Shown here: in pieces, positions 1-9,143 of the stretch | Position numbering within the stretch: the first letter of the stretch is position 1 | How the letters are laid out: each line of letters starts with the position of its first letter | Assembly (NCBI GenBank): GCA_947499725.1 | Contig: CANMPK010000002.1 | Span: 1-64,000 of the forward strand | DNA from: an uncultured Paracoccaceae bacterium | GTDB lineage: Bacteria > Pseudomonadota > Alphaproteobacteria > Rhodobacterales > Rhodobacteraceae | Length of the DNA: 64,000 nucleotides | Direction of reading: 5' to 3' | Program-made: the position numbers and the translations under genes | The notes under the pieces: model-generated | Told to the model about the DNA's origin: nothing | Seen by the model: the letters and a program-made list of their open reading frames with translations, nothing else | Database searches by the model: none

Positions 1-29
1 CCCGCCGTTAGCGCCTCAGCGCCGCCGGT

Positions 30-65
30 GAAGGGGGTTCTAAGCCTAACACCAAACACCCGCAA
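30..65 (-). promoter_or_regulatory. Probable stable-RNA promoter reading leftwards out of the window
   Basis: On the minus strand a -35-like TTGCGG (60-65) and a -10-like TAGAAC (37-42) are separated by exactly 17 bp. The DNA upstream of it (about 66-140) is A/T-rich like an UP element, and the DNA downstream of the -10 (1-36) is very GC-rich. This architecture resembles rRNA or tRNA promoters of Rhodobacterales. The transcribed gene would lie outside the window, so its identity is inference. Confidence 0.35.
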
Positions 66-345
66 CCCCTTTCTGCAAGAAAAACGAACTTTTTTGAATC
101 TTTTGTGAAATACAAACGTTTTCAATAACTTACGCAGTTGAGAAACTTCAACTTTGCGATTGAGGAACCTTAGAGAGCCTTCAAGCGCAGAATATATGCT
201 CAGCAGATACGCGGCTTGAAAAGGGGAAGGCTCTATATAGTGGGTCTTTAGCGCTCACTGATACCATATCGTGAAAAGCGACGTCTTGAGTGATTCAGAA
301 TCGCGCTATCCAAGAATCGTGAATTTTCTCGCGATTCTGAAAGAC
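66..345. other. Intergenic region with a GANTC-rich 12-bp inverted repeat
   Basis: No plausible gene is seen here. Five GANTC sites occur (106, 292, 298, 314, 333), four of them within 46 bp. A perfect 12-bp inverted repeat (TTCAGAATCGCG at 294-305, CGCGATTCTGAA at 330-341) carries one GANTC in each arm. It lies just beyond the msrQ stop codon, but no T-run follows it on either strand, so it is not a standard terminator. Methylation-sensitive control by CcrM is possible but unproven. Confidence 0.4.
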
Positions 346-954
346 TTAAGCGTTTCGGCCAATCAGAAGGCCTTTGGGCAATTTCACTCGCAAAGCCAGT
401 AGAAGAACCACGGCCCCTAGATACAGCAATGGTTCGATCTGAAATCCTTTGGCCAGCATCACGAAATGCAGCCCGCCCAGAAGACAGGCGCCATATGTCA
501 GCTTATGCAGCTTGCGCCACCGCTTGCCCAGTTTACGGACAGACCAGTTGTTAGACGTGATCGCCAGAGGCAGCAGCAGAATAAAGCCCGCCATACCCAC
601 GGTAATATATGGGCGTTTCACAATGTCCGCCCAAATCAGATCCAGACGCTGCACATCCAACACCAGCCATACCAGCAAATGCGCTGCGACATAGAAGAAG
701 GCAATCACGCCAATGGCGCGGCGGAACTTCATAAGGTTCAGCCCCACATGCTTGCGCAGCGGCGTCACGGCCAGACCCAAGATCAAAAGCTGAAGGGCGC
801 GTTCGCCCATCAGGTGCTCCATCACTTTCACAGGGTCTGCGCCCAGACCGCCATTCAACGCCTGCCAGAACAACCAAGCCGGATAGATCGCTGCTAGGAT
901 ATACAGCGGCCAGCTTGGCAGTTTTCGCAGCAGGGTATTGAGACGGTCAATCAT
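346..954 (-). CDS. msrQ: MsrQ, haem-binding membrane subunit of the periplasmic methionine sulfoxide reductase
   Basis: This 202-residue integral membrane protein has about six hydrophobic segments and matches the MsrQ/YedZ (ferric reductase-like transmembrane) family in length and pattern. Conserved histidines in 'AAHLLVW', 'RWRKLHKLTY' and 'GGLHFVML' are candidate haem ligands. MsrQ passes electrons from the inner membrane to MsrP, which reduces oxidised methionine in periplasmic proteins. It starts 2 bp after the msrP stop, so the two genes form one operon transcribed leftwards. Function follows from family knowledge and the msrP neighbour. Confidence 0.93.
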   Translation of the reverse strand: MIDRLNTLLRKLPSWPLYILAAIYPAWLFWQALNGGLGADPVKVMEHLMGERALQLLILGLAVTPLRKHVGLNLMKFRRAIGVIAFFYVAAHLLVWLVLDVQRLDLIWADIVKRPYITVGMAGFILLLPLAITSNNWSVRKLGKRWRKLHKLTYGACLLGGLHFVMLAKGFQIEPLLYLGAVVLLLALRVKLPKGLLIGRNA

Positions 955-956
955 GA

Positions 957-1865
957 TTAGAAGTTCCGTTGCAGGTCCATGCCTTCGTAAAGGCCGGCGA
1001 CTTCTTCTTCGTATCCGTTGAACATCAACGTGTCCTGACGCTTGGCGAAGACACCACCACCGATCAGACGTTCTGTGGCCTGAGACCAGCGTGGGTGATC
1101 TACTTCAGGGTTTACGTTGGAGTAGAACCCATATTCGCGGGGACCGGCTTGGTTCCAGCTGGTTGGCGGCTCGTAATCTGTGAGCGTGATACGCACGACG
1201 GATTTGATGGACTTAAAGCCATACTTCCAAGGCACCACCAAACGCAGCGGAGCGCCATTTTGGTTTGGAATAGGTTTGTCGTAGATCCCAGTCGCCATAA
1301 TGGTCAGCGGGTTCATCGCTTCGTCCAAGCGCAGGCCTTCCACATACGGCCAGTTCAGGGTTGGCAGGCGCTGGCCCACCATTTCGGTTGGGCGATACAG
1401 GGTCTCAAAGGCCACATATTTGGCTTCGGACTGAACGCCCGCCAAATCTAGCAAGTCTTTGAGTTCAAAACCGTTCCAAGGAACGACCATGGACCATGCT
1501 TCGACACAGCGGAAACGGTAGATACGCTCTTCGACCGTCATCTCTTTCATAACATCGTCGAATTTGTAGTCGCCGGGGCGATCGACCAAACCGTCGATCT
1601 GGATCGACCAATCCTGTGTGTTCAACAGATGCGCATAGGTGGCTGGGTCGCCCTTACCTGTGCCGAACTCGTAGAAGTTGTTGTAAGACGTGATGTCTTC
1701 GTAGCTTGTTGGCGTAAGGTCTGTTGCAGCGGCTGCAGAGCCTGTGCCAACAAGGCCAGCCAAACCAAGGCCTGTCATACCGGCCATCAATTGGCGGCGG
1801 TTCAAATAGTCTTTGTACGGGGTGACATCATCCCGTGTGAGGTCGTTCGTCCAGCGATGCGCCAT
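957..1865 (-). CDS. msrP: MsrP, periplasmic molybdopterin methionine sulfoxide reductase, catalytic subunit
   Basis: This is a 302-residue protein of the MsrP/YedY family. The N-terminus carries a twin-arginine signal (NRRQLMAG, residues 22-29) followed by a hydrophobic stretch and an Ala-rich cleavage region, so it is exported folded by Tat. Cys120 in '[15 protein letters not shown]' is the expected molybdenum ligand. The C-terminal half contains the conserved segments '[11 protein letters not shown]' and '[12 protein letters not shown]'. It is the first gene of the msrP-msrQ operon. The 110-bp gap to the next gene upstream (1975) leaves room for its promoter. Confidence 0.95.
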   Translation of the reverse strand: MAHRWTNDLTRDDVTPYKDYLNRRQLMAGMTGLGLAGLVGTGSAAAATDLTPTSYEDITSYNNFYEFGTGKGDPATYAHLLNTQDWSIQIDGLVDRPGDYKFDDVMKEMTVEERIYRFRCVEAWSMVVPWNGFELKDLLDLAGVQSEAKYVAFETLYRPTEMVGQRLPTLNWPYVEGLRLDEAMNPLTIMATGIYDKPIPNQNGAPLRLVVPWKYGFKSIKSVVRITLTDYEPPTSWNQAGPREYGFYSNVNPEVDHPRWSQATERLIGGGVFAKRQDTLMFNGYEEEVAGLYEGMDLQRNF

Positions 1866-1974
1866 GTCTTACTCCTTCGAAGTTACCAAAGATGTAGAGG
1901 CTGGCAGGCGCGACGCCAAACAAATTCCCATAACGATCTGGTGGGCGGATTGTAACAAACCCGCCCAAACCGCT

Positions 1975-3462
1975 TTATTTTGCAGGGGGTACGAAGCTTG
2001 GGATGATCTCATTCATCGGCAAGGATGCCCCGCCATCTTGCGTGATACGCACATGGCGACGGCGCATTTCGCGTGGCTCAGGGACACCAACAGAGTGGGC
2101 GATGGTTTCAACTTCGTGAATGATTTCTGTGGCATAGCGGGCCACGCGTTCGAATTTGTCTTTCACCACCAAGCCCTTTTGGAAACGCTTGTCATGTGTG
2201 GTGATGCCAGTTGGGCAGGTGTTCTTGTTGCATTTCAGCGCCTGGATACAGCCCAGCGAGAACATGAAGCCACGTGCAGAGGTCACGAAGTCTGCGCCAG
2301 CAGCCAAAGCCCACGCCACATCGCCCGGATTCACAAGCTTACCGCTGGCAATCAAGCGAATGCGGTCATGAAAACCGTGTTCATCCCGCAGGTTCGCCGC
2401 AACAGGCAGGGCTTCGCGGATCGACATGCCCACAAGGTCGATCAATGGCATGGGCGCTGCGCCTGTGCCGCCTTCGCCGCCGTCGATGGTCACGAAATCA
2501 GGCACGTCATTGGGGCGCTCTGCAAAGGCTGCGAACAGCTCCTTCAGCGAGGCCACAGAGCCTGCCACGGTTTTGATGCCAACCGGTTTGCCAGTGACCT
2601 CGCGAATTTTCACAACCATATCAAGCAATTGGTTGTGATTGGCGATATCTGTGTGGCGATTGGGAGAGATAGACGCCTGCCCTTTTGGGATGCCGCGGAT
2701 CTTGGCGATCTCGGCGTTCACTTTGGCGGCAGGCAGAATACCACCTTTGCCGGGTTTGGCGCCTTGAGCGAGTTTGATCTCGAACATCTTAACGGTTTCA
2801 TGCGACGCAACTTCTTTCAAACGCTCTTCAGACAGGTTGCCGGCTTCATCACGCACGCCGTATTTCGCTGTGCCGATTTGGAAGACCAAATCACAACCGC
2901 CTTCTAGGTGAAACGGAGAGACGCCGCCTTCGCCTGTGTTCATCCAAACCCCTGCTTTTTTGGCGCCTTTGCTGAGAGCCGTGACCGCTGGGCGAGACAA
3001 AGCACCATAGCTCATGCCGGAAATATTGAAGAAAGACGGGGCGTTATACGGAATTCGGGCGGTTGGGCCGATCAACAAAGGTTCGGTTTTGGAATACTGA
3101 TCATCCAGCGGAGGATAGGCGGCGTTCACAAAGATCGGCGTGCCGGGCACGGCGATGTTGCGGGTGGACCCAAAGGCCACCGTATTGCTTTTACCGGACC
3201 CCGCACGGCCAATCCATTCGCGTTGGGCGCGGTTGAAGGGCAGCTCTTCACGGTCCATGGCAAAGAAATACTGGCGGAAGAACTCCCCTAAGGTGCTGAA
3301 AATATGACGGAAACGCCCAAGCACTGGATAGTTCCGACGGATCGCATCCTGTGTTTGTAGACGGTCCATGACGAACACGATCAACATCAACAGGGCGGCA
3401 ACGCCCACGACAAAAACAAATAAAACGGCCAAAGCGTTGACCGCGTTCATGGCAAAACCCAT
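1975..3462 (-). CDS. FMN-binding glutamate synthase family protein, membrane anchored
   Basis: This 495-residue protein begins with a hydrophobic segment (about residues 8-30) and continues with a glutamate-synthase-type FMN barrel. Recognisable segments are 'GEGGVSPFH', 'ISPNRHTDI', 'DGGEGGTGAAP' and 'ASGKLVNPGDVAWALAAGAD'. A cysteine cluster, 'CIQALKCNKNTCPTG', matches the Fe-S binding site of GltB. The glutaminase domain of true glutamate synthase is absent, so it is a stand-alone synthase-domain paralogue. Its substrate is not known to me. It is transcribed alone, with no partner subunit nearby. Confidence 0.85.
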   Translation of the reverse strand: MGFAMNAVNALAVLFVFVVGVAALLMLIVFVMDRLQTQDAIRRNYPVLGRFRHIFSTLGEFFRQYFFAMDREELPFNRAQREWIGRAGSGKSNTVAFGSTRNIAVPGTPIFVNAAYPPLDDQYSKTEPLLIGPTARIPYNAPSFFNISGMSYGALSRPAVTALSKGAKKAGVWMNTGEGGVSPFHLEGGCDLVFQIGTAKYGVRDEAGNLSEERLKEVASHETVKMFEIKLAQGAKPGKGGILPAAKVNAEIAKIRGIPKGQASISPNRHTDIANHNQLLDMVVKIREVTGKPVGIKTVAGSVASLKELFAAFAERPNDVPDFVTIDGGEGGTGAAPMPLIDLVGMSIREALPVAANLRDEHGFHDRIRLIASGKLVNPGDVAWALAAGADFVTSARGFMFSLGCIQALKCNKNTCPTGITTHDKRFQKGLVVKDKFERVARYATEIIHEVETIAHSVGVPEPREMRRRHVRITQDGGASLPMNEIIPSFVPPAK

Positions 3463-3767
3463 AGGTGCCTTCCTTCTTCTCAGTACCTAGGGGCAGGTTA
3501 TCCGAGGTTTGCGCGACAGTCTTGTAGCTTTTCTGTGAAGGGGCCCGTGCGCAGCCTTAACATTCAAGAAAGGTGGCAATTCGCCCCTTTCGGCGTCTGA
3601 AATGTACACTTTATATATGTGCGCTTTTCAGACATCCGTTTAGGCTCGGTTTGGGCTGTGGCCAGAAACCGGCAGTAGGATTTGCGAAAGGCCCCTGCCA
3701 CAAACTGACAGCACCGCATGAGATACCGAACCGCAGAAACGTACGACTGGGCGAAGGAGCCGATAGA

Positions 3768-4124
3768 ATGAAAATGGATTACGTGGTGCTGGGCACAAAT
3801 GACATGGCGCAGGCTGTGGGATTTTATGATGCGATTTTTGACACGATGGGGATTGCGCAAATCGGGGCGAGCGATCGGATGACCTATTGGGGTGGCGAGG
3901 AGTTCGCCTTTGCGGTGGCTTTGCCTTTTGATGGCGAAAGCGCGCGAGCGGGCAATGGCACGATGATTGGCTTTGGCGCGGGATCACAAGAGGCGGTGGA
4001 TCGCTTGCATCAGATGGTGCTGGATTTGGGCGGCACAGATGAGGGCGCGCCGGGGCCTCGGGGGCCGCGTTATACAGGATATGCGCGAGACCTAGATGGC
4101 AATAAAATCTGCTTTTACGCTTAA
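3768..4124 (+). CDS. VOC (glyoxalase/bleomycin resistance) family protein
   Basis: The product has 118 residues from the ATG at 3768, which follows a GGAG-containing ribosome-binding site. The reading frame is open further upstream, to 3573, but that part has no family-like sequence. The protein has the single-module VOC pattern: 'YVVLGTNDMAQAVGFYDAIFD' at the N-terminus and 'ARDLDGNKICFY' at the C-terminus, which usually carries a metal-ligand region. VOC proteins include isomerases, dioxygenases and binding proteins, so the reaction cannot be given. Confidence 0.8.
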   Translation: MKMDYVVLGTNDMAQAVGFYDAIFDTMGIAQIGASDRMTYWGGEEFAFAVALPFDGESARAGNGTMIGFGAGSQEAVDRLHQMVLDLGGTDEGAPGPRGPRYTGYARDLDGNKICFYA

Positions 4125-4194
4125 GAGAGACTGATTTGAGCTTTGGCGCGGGAATAAGGTTGACCTTTTGCGCGCCAAGGCCGACCACAGCGAT

Positions 4195-4803
4195 ATGAGT
4201 TCAAACGACCTTTCCGCATTGATGGCACCGCTTTGGGCAGGCGAGTTTCGCTTTGTCGCGTTGGATGTGGAAACGGCGAACCGCAATAGCGCGAGCATTA
4301 GCCAGATTGGTTTGGGCTGCGCTCGGCCGGATGGCGAAGTGTTAACCTGGTCGTCTTACGTTGATCCGCAGATGGATTTTAACCCGTTTAATATCGAATT
4401 GACTGGAATCAGTCCCGACATTGTGCGCGGCGCGCCGATCTTTCCGGAGCTTTGGGCGGTGTTAGAGCCGTTTCTGGCACAGCATGCTTTGGTGCAGCAC
4501 AGCCGGTTTGATGAAAAGGCAATTGATGCCTCTTGTTTGCATCATGGGCTGAAACGCCCCGGATGGTATTGGGTGGATAGCGTGAAAGTGGCGCGCAAGG
4601 CTTGGCCAGAGCTGAAGGGCAATGGCGGGCATGGGCTCGCGAATTTGAAGACCGTTTTGGGTTTGGAGTTTGATCACCACGACGCAGGCGAAGATGCCCG
4701 CGCCTCGGCGCAGATCGTTCTGGCGGCGCAAGAGCGGCTCGGGGTGACATTGGCGGATTTGGTGCCGCCGCCCAAGCCGGTGCAGTTGACGTTGGATTTG
4801 TGA
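4195..4803 (+). CDS. DnaQ-like 3'-5' exonuclease (DEDDh family)
   Basis: This is a 202-residue protein from ATG 4195; a TTG at 4168 would add nine residues. Exo I 'FVALDVETANRNSASISQIG' holds the first Asp and Glu. A middle motif is 'NPFNIELTGISPDIV', and the last motif 'HHDAGEDARASAQI' holds the His and Asp of a DEDDh active site. It is shorter than a full polymerase III epsilon and has no BRCT or polymerase-binding tail that I recognise. It is likely a nucleic-acid repair or turnover exonuclease. It converges with clpB across a palindromic intergenic block. Confidence 0.85.
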   Translation: MSSNDLSALMAPLWAGEFRFVALDVETANRNSASISQIGLGCARPDGEVLTWSSYVDPQMDFNPFNIELTGISPDIVRGAPIFPELWAVLEPFLAQHALVQHSRFDEKAIDASCLHHGLKRPGWYWVDSVKVARKAWPELKGNGGHGLANLKTVLGLEFDHHDAGEDARASAQIVLAAQERLGVTLADLVPPPKPVQLTLDL

Positions 4804-4815
4804 GGGGTCGTAAAA

Positions 4816-4866
4816 GGTGGGGTGAAACCCCACCCTACGGATGGGTAAGCCGGGCTTAAGCCCGGC
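4816..4866. repeat. Two tandem perfect palindromes between convergent genes
   Basis: Two hairpins follow each other. GGTGGGGT/ACCCCACC (4816-4823 and 4827-4834, loop GAA) ends in CCTACGG-like sequence. GCCGGGCTT/AAGCCCGGC (4849-4866) is an 18-bp uninterrupted palindrome and also ends in CCTACGG. The units share GTA-stem-CTACGG borders, which suggests a REP-like repeat family. The block fills the 70-bp gap between the convergent exonuclease and clpB genes and could act as a two-way terminator, although it has no T-run. Confidence 0.75.
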
Positions 4867-4873
4867 CTACGGT

Positions 4874-7489
4874 TTAATGCACGACTGCGTCGTCTGGTTT
4901 TGGGCGGCCGGAGGTGCCGAGGCGGTCTCCGATTTTGAGGCCCTCGGGGGTGGCGGAGACGGGGATTGTGTCTCCGTCTTTGATGTCGCCGCCCAGCAGC
5001 ATTTCGGCCAATGGGTTTTGCAAGGCGCGTTGGATCACCCGTTTCAGAGGGCGTGCGCCGAAAACTGGATCGTAGCCTTCATCTGCCAGCCATGTTTTCG
5101 CATCGGCATCCAGCGCGAGGCTGATTTTTCGGGCAGCAAGCCGTTTGATCAGGCGCGCCAGCTGGATGTCGACGATGCCGTCCATATCCTCGCGCCCCAG
5201 ACGATCGAAGATGATGGTTTCATCCAGACGGTTCAGGAATTCCGGACGGAAGTGCGCGCGTACGGCGTCCATCACATCGCGGCGAGCACCTGAGGCATCA
5301 GCCCCATCCGGCAATTGGCTGAGCGCCTGTGCGCCGAGGTTAGACGTGAGGATGATCAGCGTTTGCTTGAAATCCACCGTGCGGCCCTGCCCGTCCGTTA
5401 GGACACCGTCGTCCAGCACTTGCAGCAGCACGTTGAAGACATCGGGGTGGGCTTTTTCCACCTCGTCAAACAGCACGACTTGGTACGGGCGACGGCGCAC
5501 GGCTTCGGTGAGGACGCCGCCTTCATCATAGCCCACATAGCCCGGAGGCGCGCCGATCAGGCGGGCGACCGCGTGTTTTTCCATGAATTCGGACATGTCG
5601 ATGCGCACCATGGCGCTGTCGTCGTCAAACAGGAAATCCGCGACGGCTTTGGTGAGCTCGGTTTTCCCCACGCCGGTTGGGCCAAGGAAGAGGAACGAGC
5701 CCAGCGGGCGGTTTTCGTCGTTCAGACCCGCGCGGGCACGGCGCACAGCATTCGATACGGCGGTGACTGCTTGGGATTGGCCGATGACGCGCTTGTGCAG
5801 ATCTTCTTCCATACGCAGCAGTTTTTCCCGCTCGCCTTCCAGCATTTTCGACGTCGGGATGCCTGTCCAACGTTCAACCACGGCGGCGATTTGTTCGGGG
5901 CGCACGGCCTCTTCGACCATGGCGTCTGAGCCTTCTTCTTCGGCTTCGGCCAGAAGCTTTTCAAGGCTTGGGATCACGCCGTAAGACAGCTCTCCGGCTT
6001 TGGCGAGATTGCCGTCGCGTTTGGCGATATCTAAGTCAGCGCGGGCTTGGTCGAGCTGTTCTTTCAGATCGCGCGCTTGGGACAGCTTATCGCGGCCCGC
6101 TTGCCATTTGGCGGTCAGCTCGGCGGAGCGGTCTTGCAGATCGGCGAGGTCTTTTTCCAGTTTCTCAAGACGGTCCTTAGAGGCTTGATCGTCTTCCAGA
6201 CGCAGGGCTTCGCCTTCGATCTGCAATTGCAGGATTTGGCGGTCGAGCGCGTCCAGTTCCTCTGGTTTAGAGTCGACTTCCATGCGCAGACGGCTTGCCG
6301 CTTCGTCCATTAGGTCGATGGCTTTGTCAGGCAGGAAGCGATCTGTGATGTAGCGGCTGGAGAGGTTGGCCGCAGCGACCAATGCGCTGTCAGAGATGCG
6401 CACGCCGTGGTGCAGCTCGTATTTTTCCTTGATGCCGCGCAGAATAGACACGGTGTCTTCCTCGGTGGGTTCTTCCACGATCACCGGTTGGAAGCGGCGC
6501 GCGAGGGCGGCGTCTTTTTCCACGTATTTGCGGTATTCATCCAAGGTGGTGGCGCCGACGCAGTGCAGCTCGCCACGGGCAAGCGCCGGTTTGATCAGGT
6601 TGGCCGCATCCATCGCGCCGTCGGCTTTGCCTGCGCCCACAAGCGTGTGCATTTCGTCGATGAACAGGATGATGTCGCCCGCTGCTTCGGTGACTTCGGT
6701 GAGGATCGCCTTGAGGCGTTCTTCGAATTCACCGCGATACTTTGCGCCTGCGATCAACGCGCCCATGTCGAGGGCGAGCAGTTGTTTGTTGCGTAGGGAT
6801 TCTGGCACGTCGCCATTGACGATGCGCAGGGCCAAGCCTTCGGCGATGGCGGTTTTACCCACGCCAGGTTCACCGATCAGAACCGGATTGTTCTTGGTGC
6901 GGCGCGAGAGCACCTGCATGGCGCGGCGGATTTCTTCGTCGCGGCCAATGATCGGATCGATTTTGCCTTCGCGGGCCCGCTCCGTCAGATCTTGGGCGTA
7001 TTTCTTGAGCGCATCATAGCCTTCTTCGGCAGAGGCGCTGTCGGCGGTGCGGCCTTTGCGGATGTCGTTGATCGCAGCATTCAGCGCCTGTGCATTCACA
7101 GCGCCTGATTCCAAAGCTTCGCGGGCTTTGGATTTCACAAGCGCCAAAGCCATCAAGATGCGCTCGACCGGCACGAAGCTGTCGCCTGCTTTCTTGGCAA
7201 CTTTCTCGGCCTCGGTCAGCACTTTGACGGTTTGATTGTCCATATAGGGCTGGCCAGCATCGCCAGAGACCTTGGTGATTTTGCCCACGGCGGTTTCGAC
7301 CGCATCTGCCACGCGGGCAGGCGCGCCGCCAGCACGAGAGATCAGGTTGGTCGCAAGACCCTGATCATCATCCAGCAATGCTTTCAGAAGGTGTTCTGGC
7401 AAAAGCCGTTGGTGGTTTTCGCGCATGGCGATGGTCTGCGCTGCTTGAACGAAACCGCGTGACCGTTCGGTGAACTTGTTGAAGTCCAT
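4874..7489 (-). CDS. clpB: ClpB, ATP-dependent protein disaggregase
   Basis: This 871-residue protein is full length for ClpB. Domains in order are an N-terminal Clp_N repeat pair (1-145), AAA1 with Walker A 'GEPGVGKTA' (about 205) and Walker B 'LFIDEMH', a coiled-coil middle domain rich in Lys/Glu/Leu (about 405-530), AAA2 with Walker A 'GPTGVGKTE' (about 608) and '[12 protein letters not shown]', and a C-terminal D2-small domain. It lacks a ClpP-binding loop and works with DnaK to rescue aggregated proteins. A heat-shock-sigma-like promoter lies upstream (7550-7579). Confidence 0.98.
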   Translation of the reverse strand: MDFNKFTERSRGFVQAAQTIAMRENHQRLLPEHLLKALLDDDQGLATNLISRAGGAPARVADAVETAVGKITKVSGDAGQPYMDNQTVKVLTEAEKVAKKAGDSFVPVERILMALALVKSKAREALESGAVNAQALNAAINDIRKGRTADSASAEEGYDALKKYAQDLTERAREGKIDPIIGRDEEIRRAMQVLSRRTKNNPVLIGEPGVGKTAIAEGLALRIVNGDVPESLRNKQLLALDMGALIAGAKYRGEFEERLKAILTEVTEAAGDIILFIDEMHTLVGAGKADGAMDAANLIKPALARGELHCVGATTLDEYRKYVEKDAALARRFQPVIVEEPTEEDTVSILRGIKEKYELHHGVRISDSALVAAANLSSRYITDRFLPDKAIDLMDEAASRLRMEVDSKPEELDALDRQILQLQIEGEALRLEDDQASKDRLEKLEKDLADLQDRSAELTAKWQAGRDKLSQARDLKEQLDQARADLDIAKRDGNLAKAGELSYGVIPSLEKLLAEAEEEGSDAMVEEAVRPEQIAAVVERWTGIPTSKMLEGEREKLLRMEEDLHKRVIGQSQAVTAVSNAVRRARAGLNDENRPLGSFLFLGPTGVGKTELTKAVADFLFDDDSAMVRIDMSEFMEKHAVARLIGAPPGYVGYDEGGVLTEAVRRRPYQVVLFDEVEKAHPDVFNVLLQVLDDGVLTDGQGRTVDFKQTLIILTSNLGAQALSQLPDGADASGARRDVMDAVRAHFRPEFLNRLDETIIFDRLGREDMDGIVDIQLARLIKRLAARKISLALDADAKTWLADEGYDPVFGARPLKRVIQRALQNPLAEMLLGGDIKDGDTIPVSATPEGLKIGDRLGTSGRPKPDDAVVH

Positions 7490-7549
7490 CGGTATTCTCC
7501 TTTTATAAGCGCCCGGTGTTGGAATGGCGCCCGCTAAGCGGCACGCCCC

Positions 7550-7579
7550 ATTATGGGCCTCGGTTCTAATTTGGTCACC
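7550..7579 (-). promoter_or_regulatory. Candidate RpoH (sigma-32) promoter of clpB
   Basis: On the minus strand CCCATAAT (7550-7557) matches the heat-shock -10 pattern (CCCATnT). The -35-like GGTGACC (7573-7579) is 15 bp upstream, a normal sigma-32 spacing. The -35 is a weak match to CTTGAAA. The site lies 61-90 bp upstream of the clpB start, and clpB is a classical RpoH target. Confidence 0.35.
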
Positions 7580-7739
7580 CTTTTGTGAAGCTTCAACCCT
7601 TTTGGATAGAAGAAACTTCTGAGATCAGAAGATATTGTGGACAAATACAAGTTACGGGGAAAGACAGGAAAAGTTTCACTGTGAAACGCCTGCGCGCAAC
7701 CTGCAATTTAAGAGGGAGTTTTGGGAATCTGGTGCTGCC

Positions 7740-8042
7740 ATGCTGATTCAGAAAATAGAAATAGTCGACCAGACCCGCGATGAGTCGCGGGGGGTGGAGA
7801 CTGTGACGATCTGCCTGCATGGTCCGGCGCGGCGGGTGTTTACCACCTGTACGGTTTCCGATGCGGATCTGGCCGATGGCGCGGATTTTAGTGCAGTGGT
7901 GGCCACGAAGGTGGTTTATCAATTGCGCCGCATGCCAGAGTTTCGCACGGGGCAAGATTCATTAGAGCTGGATGGCAATTTGGATTCGGAATTGAGCCTC
8001 GCGCAGGATCAAGGACCTATTAATAAATTGGCGGCACAATGA
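7740..8042 (+). CDS. Small unknown protein, first of a tandem paralogous pair
   Basis: The product has 100 residues from ATG 7740; an in-frame GTG at 7635 would add 35 residues, but these look unstructured. I do not recognise a family. It resembles the product of the next gene: both contain 'LHG', a short beta-rich stretch with one Cys, and then 'QL-x3-(M/L)PEFR'. No signal peptide or membrane segment is seen. It is 20 bp upstream of its paralogue, on the same strand, so the two are probably co-transcribed. Confidence 0.6.
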   Translation: MLIQKIEIVDQTRDESRGVETVTICLHGPARRVFTTCTVSDADLADGADFSAVVATKVVYQLRRMPEFRTGQDSLELDGNLDSELSLAQDQGPINKLAAQ

Positions 8043-8062
8043 CCTTCTGAATAGGAGGTTTT

Positions 8063-8317
8063 ATGCAGGTTACCCATACAGAATTACAATCTTGGCACTT
8101 AACGGCGAATGGGCTGTGTCGCGGCATGATTTTGTTGCATGGCGACGACGGCGCGCGGTTTCAGGTGAAATGTGAAGTACCGCGCACAGATGACATGGGG
8201 CGCAGCGCGTTGAATGCCGCGTTGGCGCAAGAAGCGATGCGGCAGTTGTGTAGCTTGCCAGAGTTTCGCAATGCGCCGCCCAAGCTGGCGCCCCATGCGA
8301 TCCCTTTGATGCACTAG
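8063..8317 (+). CDS. Small unknown protein, second of a tandem paralogous pair
   Basis: This 84-residue protein has a very strong ribosome-binding site (AGGAGG, 8056-8061 region). It shares with the upstream product the pattern 'LLHGDDGARF...C...QLCSLPEFR', which points to tandem duplication followed by strong divergence. It is slightly rich in Met and Leu and has no transmembrane segment. Function is unknown. pyrF follows after 93 bp, on the same strand. Confidence 0.65.
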   Translation: MQVTHTELQSWHLTANGLCRGMILLHGDDGARFQVKCEVPRTDDMGRSALNAALAQEAMRQLCSLPEFRNAPPKLAPHAIPLMH

Positions 8318-8410
8318 CAGGATTCGGGGCGGTTTAGGCGCGTAAGCCTTGCACGTATAGGGATTGCGGCCTAGGAAGGGCCGATTTCTTTGCAGCCGGA
8401 GCCTTTTGTG

Positions 8411-9139
8411 ATGACCCAATCCCCAGCCGATGACCGCCTGATTGTTGCCCTTGATGTGCCAAATGCCGTTTCTGGGCTGAAGCTGGCGGAAGAGATTGGC
8501 GACGCCGTGTCTTTTTATAAGATCGGCTTGGGTATGCTGACAGGCGGCGGTTTGGCCTTGGCAAACGAGCTGAAGGGCGAGTTTGGCAAGCGTATCTTCT
8601 TGGATATGAAACTGTTTGATATCGGCGCGACTGTGGAAAACGCAGTACGGGGTTTGGCGCAGTTTGATCTGGATTTCCTAACGGTGCATGGCGACCCCTA
8701 TGTGGTGAAAGCGGCCAAAGAAGGGGCTGGCGGGTCTGATATGAAAATTCTCGCCGTGACTATTCTGACGTCGTTGGATCGCGAAGACCTGAATGGCGCG
8801 CTGATCAAAGACGGTGAAATTCGCGATCTGGTGCAGGAACGTGCGGGCAATGCCTTTGTGGCTGGTGCGGATGGCGTGATCTGCAGCCCGCAAGAAGCGG
8901 CGCTGATCCGTGCGCTGCCAGAGGCCGAGGGCAAGTTGATCGTGACGCCTGGTGTGCGTCCGGCGGGCGCGGATTTGGGTGACCAAAAGCGTGTTGCGAC
9001 CCCTGCGAATGCGGTGGCGGATGGGGCAGACCATATCGTTGTGGGCCGTCCGGTCTGGCGGTCTGAAAATCCGCGCGCGGCGGCGCAGGCGATTGTGGCA
9101 GAGCTGAACTCTGCACAGGCGGTGCGGTCTAACCGCTAA
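8411..9139 (+). CDS. pyrF: Orotidine 5'-phosphate decarboxylase
   Basis: This 242-residue protein makes UMP from OMP, the last step of de novo pyrimidine synthesis. The N-terminus 'DRLIVALDVPN' and the catalytic stretch 'FLDMKLFDIGATVENAV' (Asp-x-Lys-x3-Asp type) are diagnostic. 'GVRPAGADLGDQKR' and 'DHIVVGRPVW' form the phosphate-binding end of the barrel. The ATG at 8411 is preferred over the in-frame TTG at 8390 because it starts just before the conserved region. It converges with the Nudix gene, 4 bp away. Confidence 0.96.
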   Translation: MTQSPADDRLIVALDVPNAVSGLKLAEEIGDAVSFYKIGLGMLTGGGLALANELKGEFGKRIFLDMKLFDIGATVENAVRGLAQFDLDFLTVHGDPYVVKAAKEGAGGSDMKILAVTILTSLDREDLNGALIKDGEIRDLVQERAGNAFVAGADGVICSPQEAALIRALPEAEGKLIVTPGVRPAGADLGDQKRVATPANAVADGADHIVVGRPVWRSENPRAAAQAIVAELNSAQAVRSNR

Positions 9140-9143
9140 GCGG

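Noticed and set aside
1813-2907. Long open frame on the plus strand, 364 codons
   Set aside because: It lies opposite the FMN/glutamate-synthase-family gene and the msrP start, has no domain pattern and has a composition typical of antisense shadow frames.
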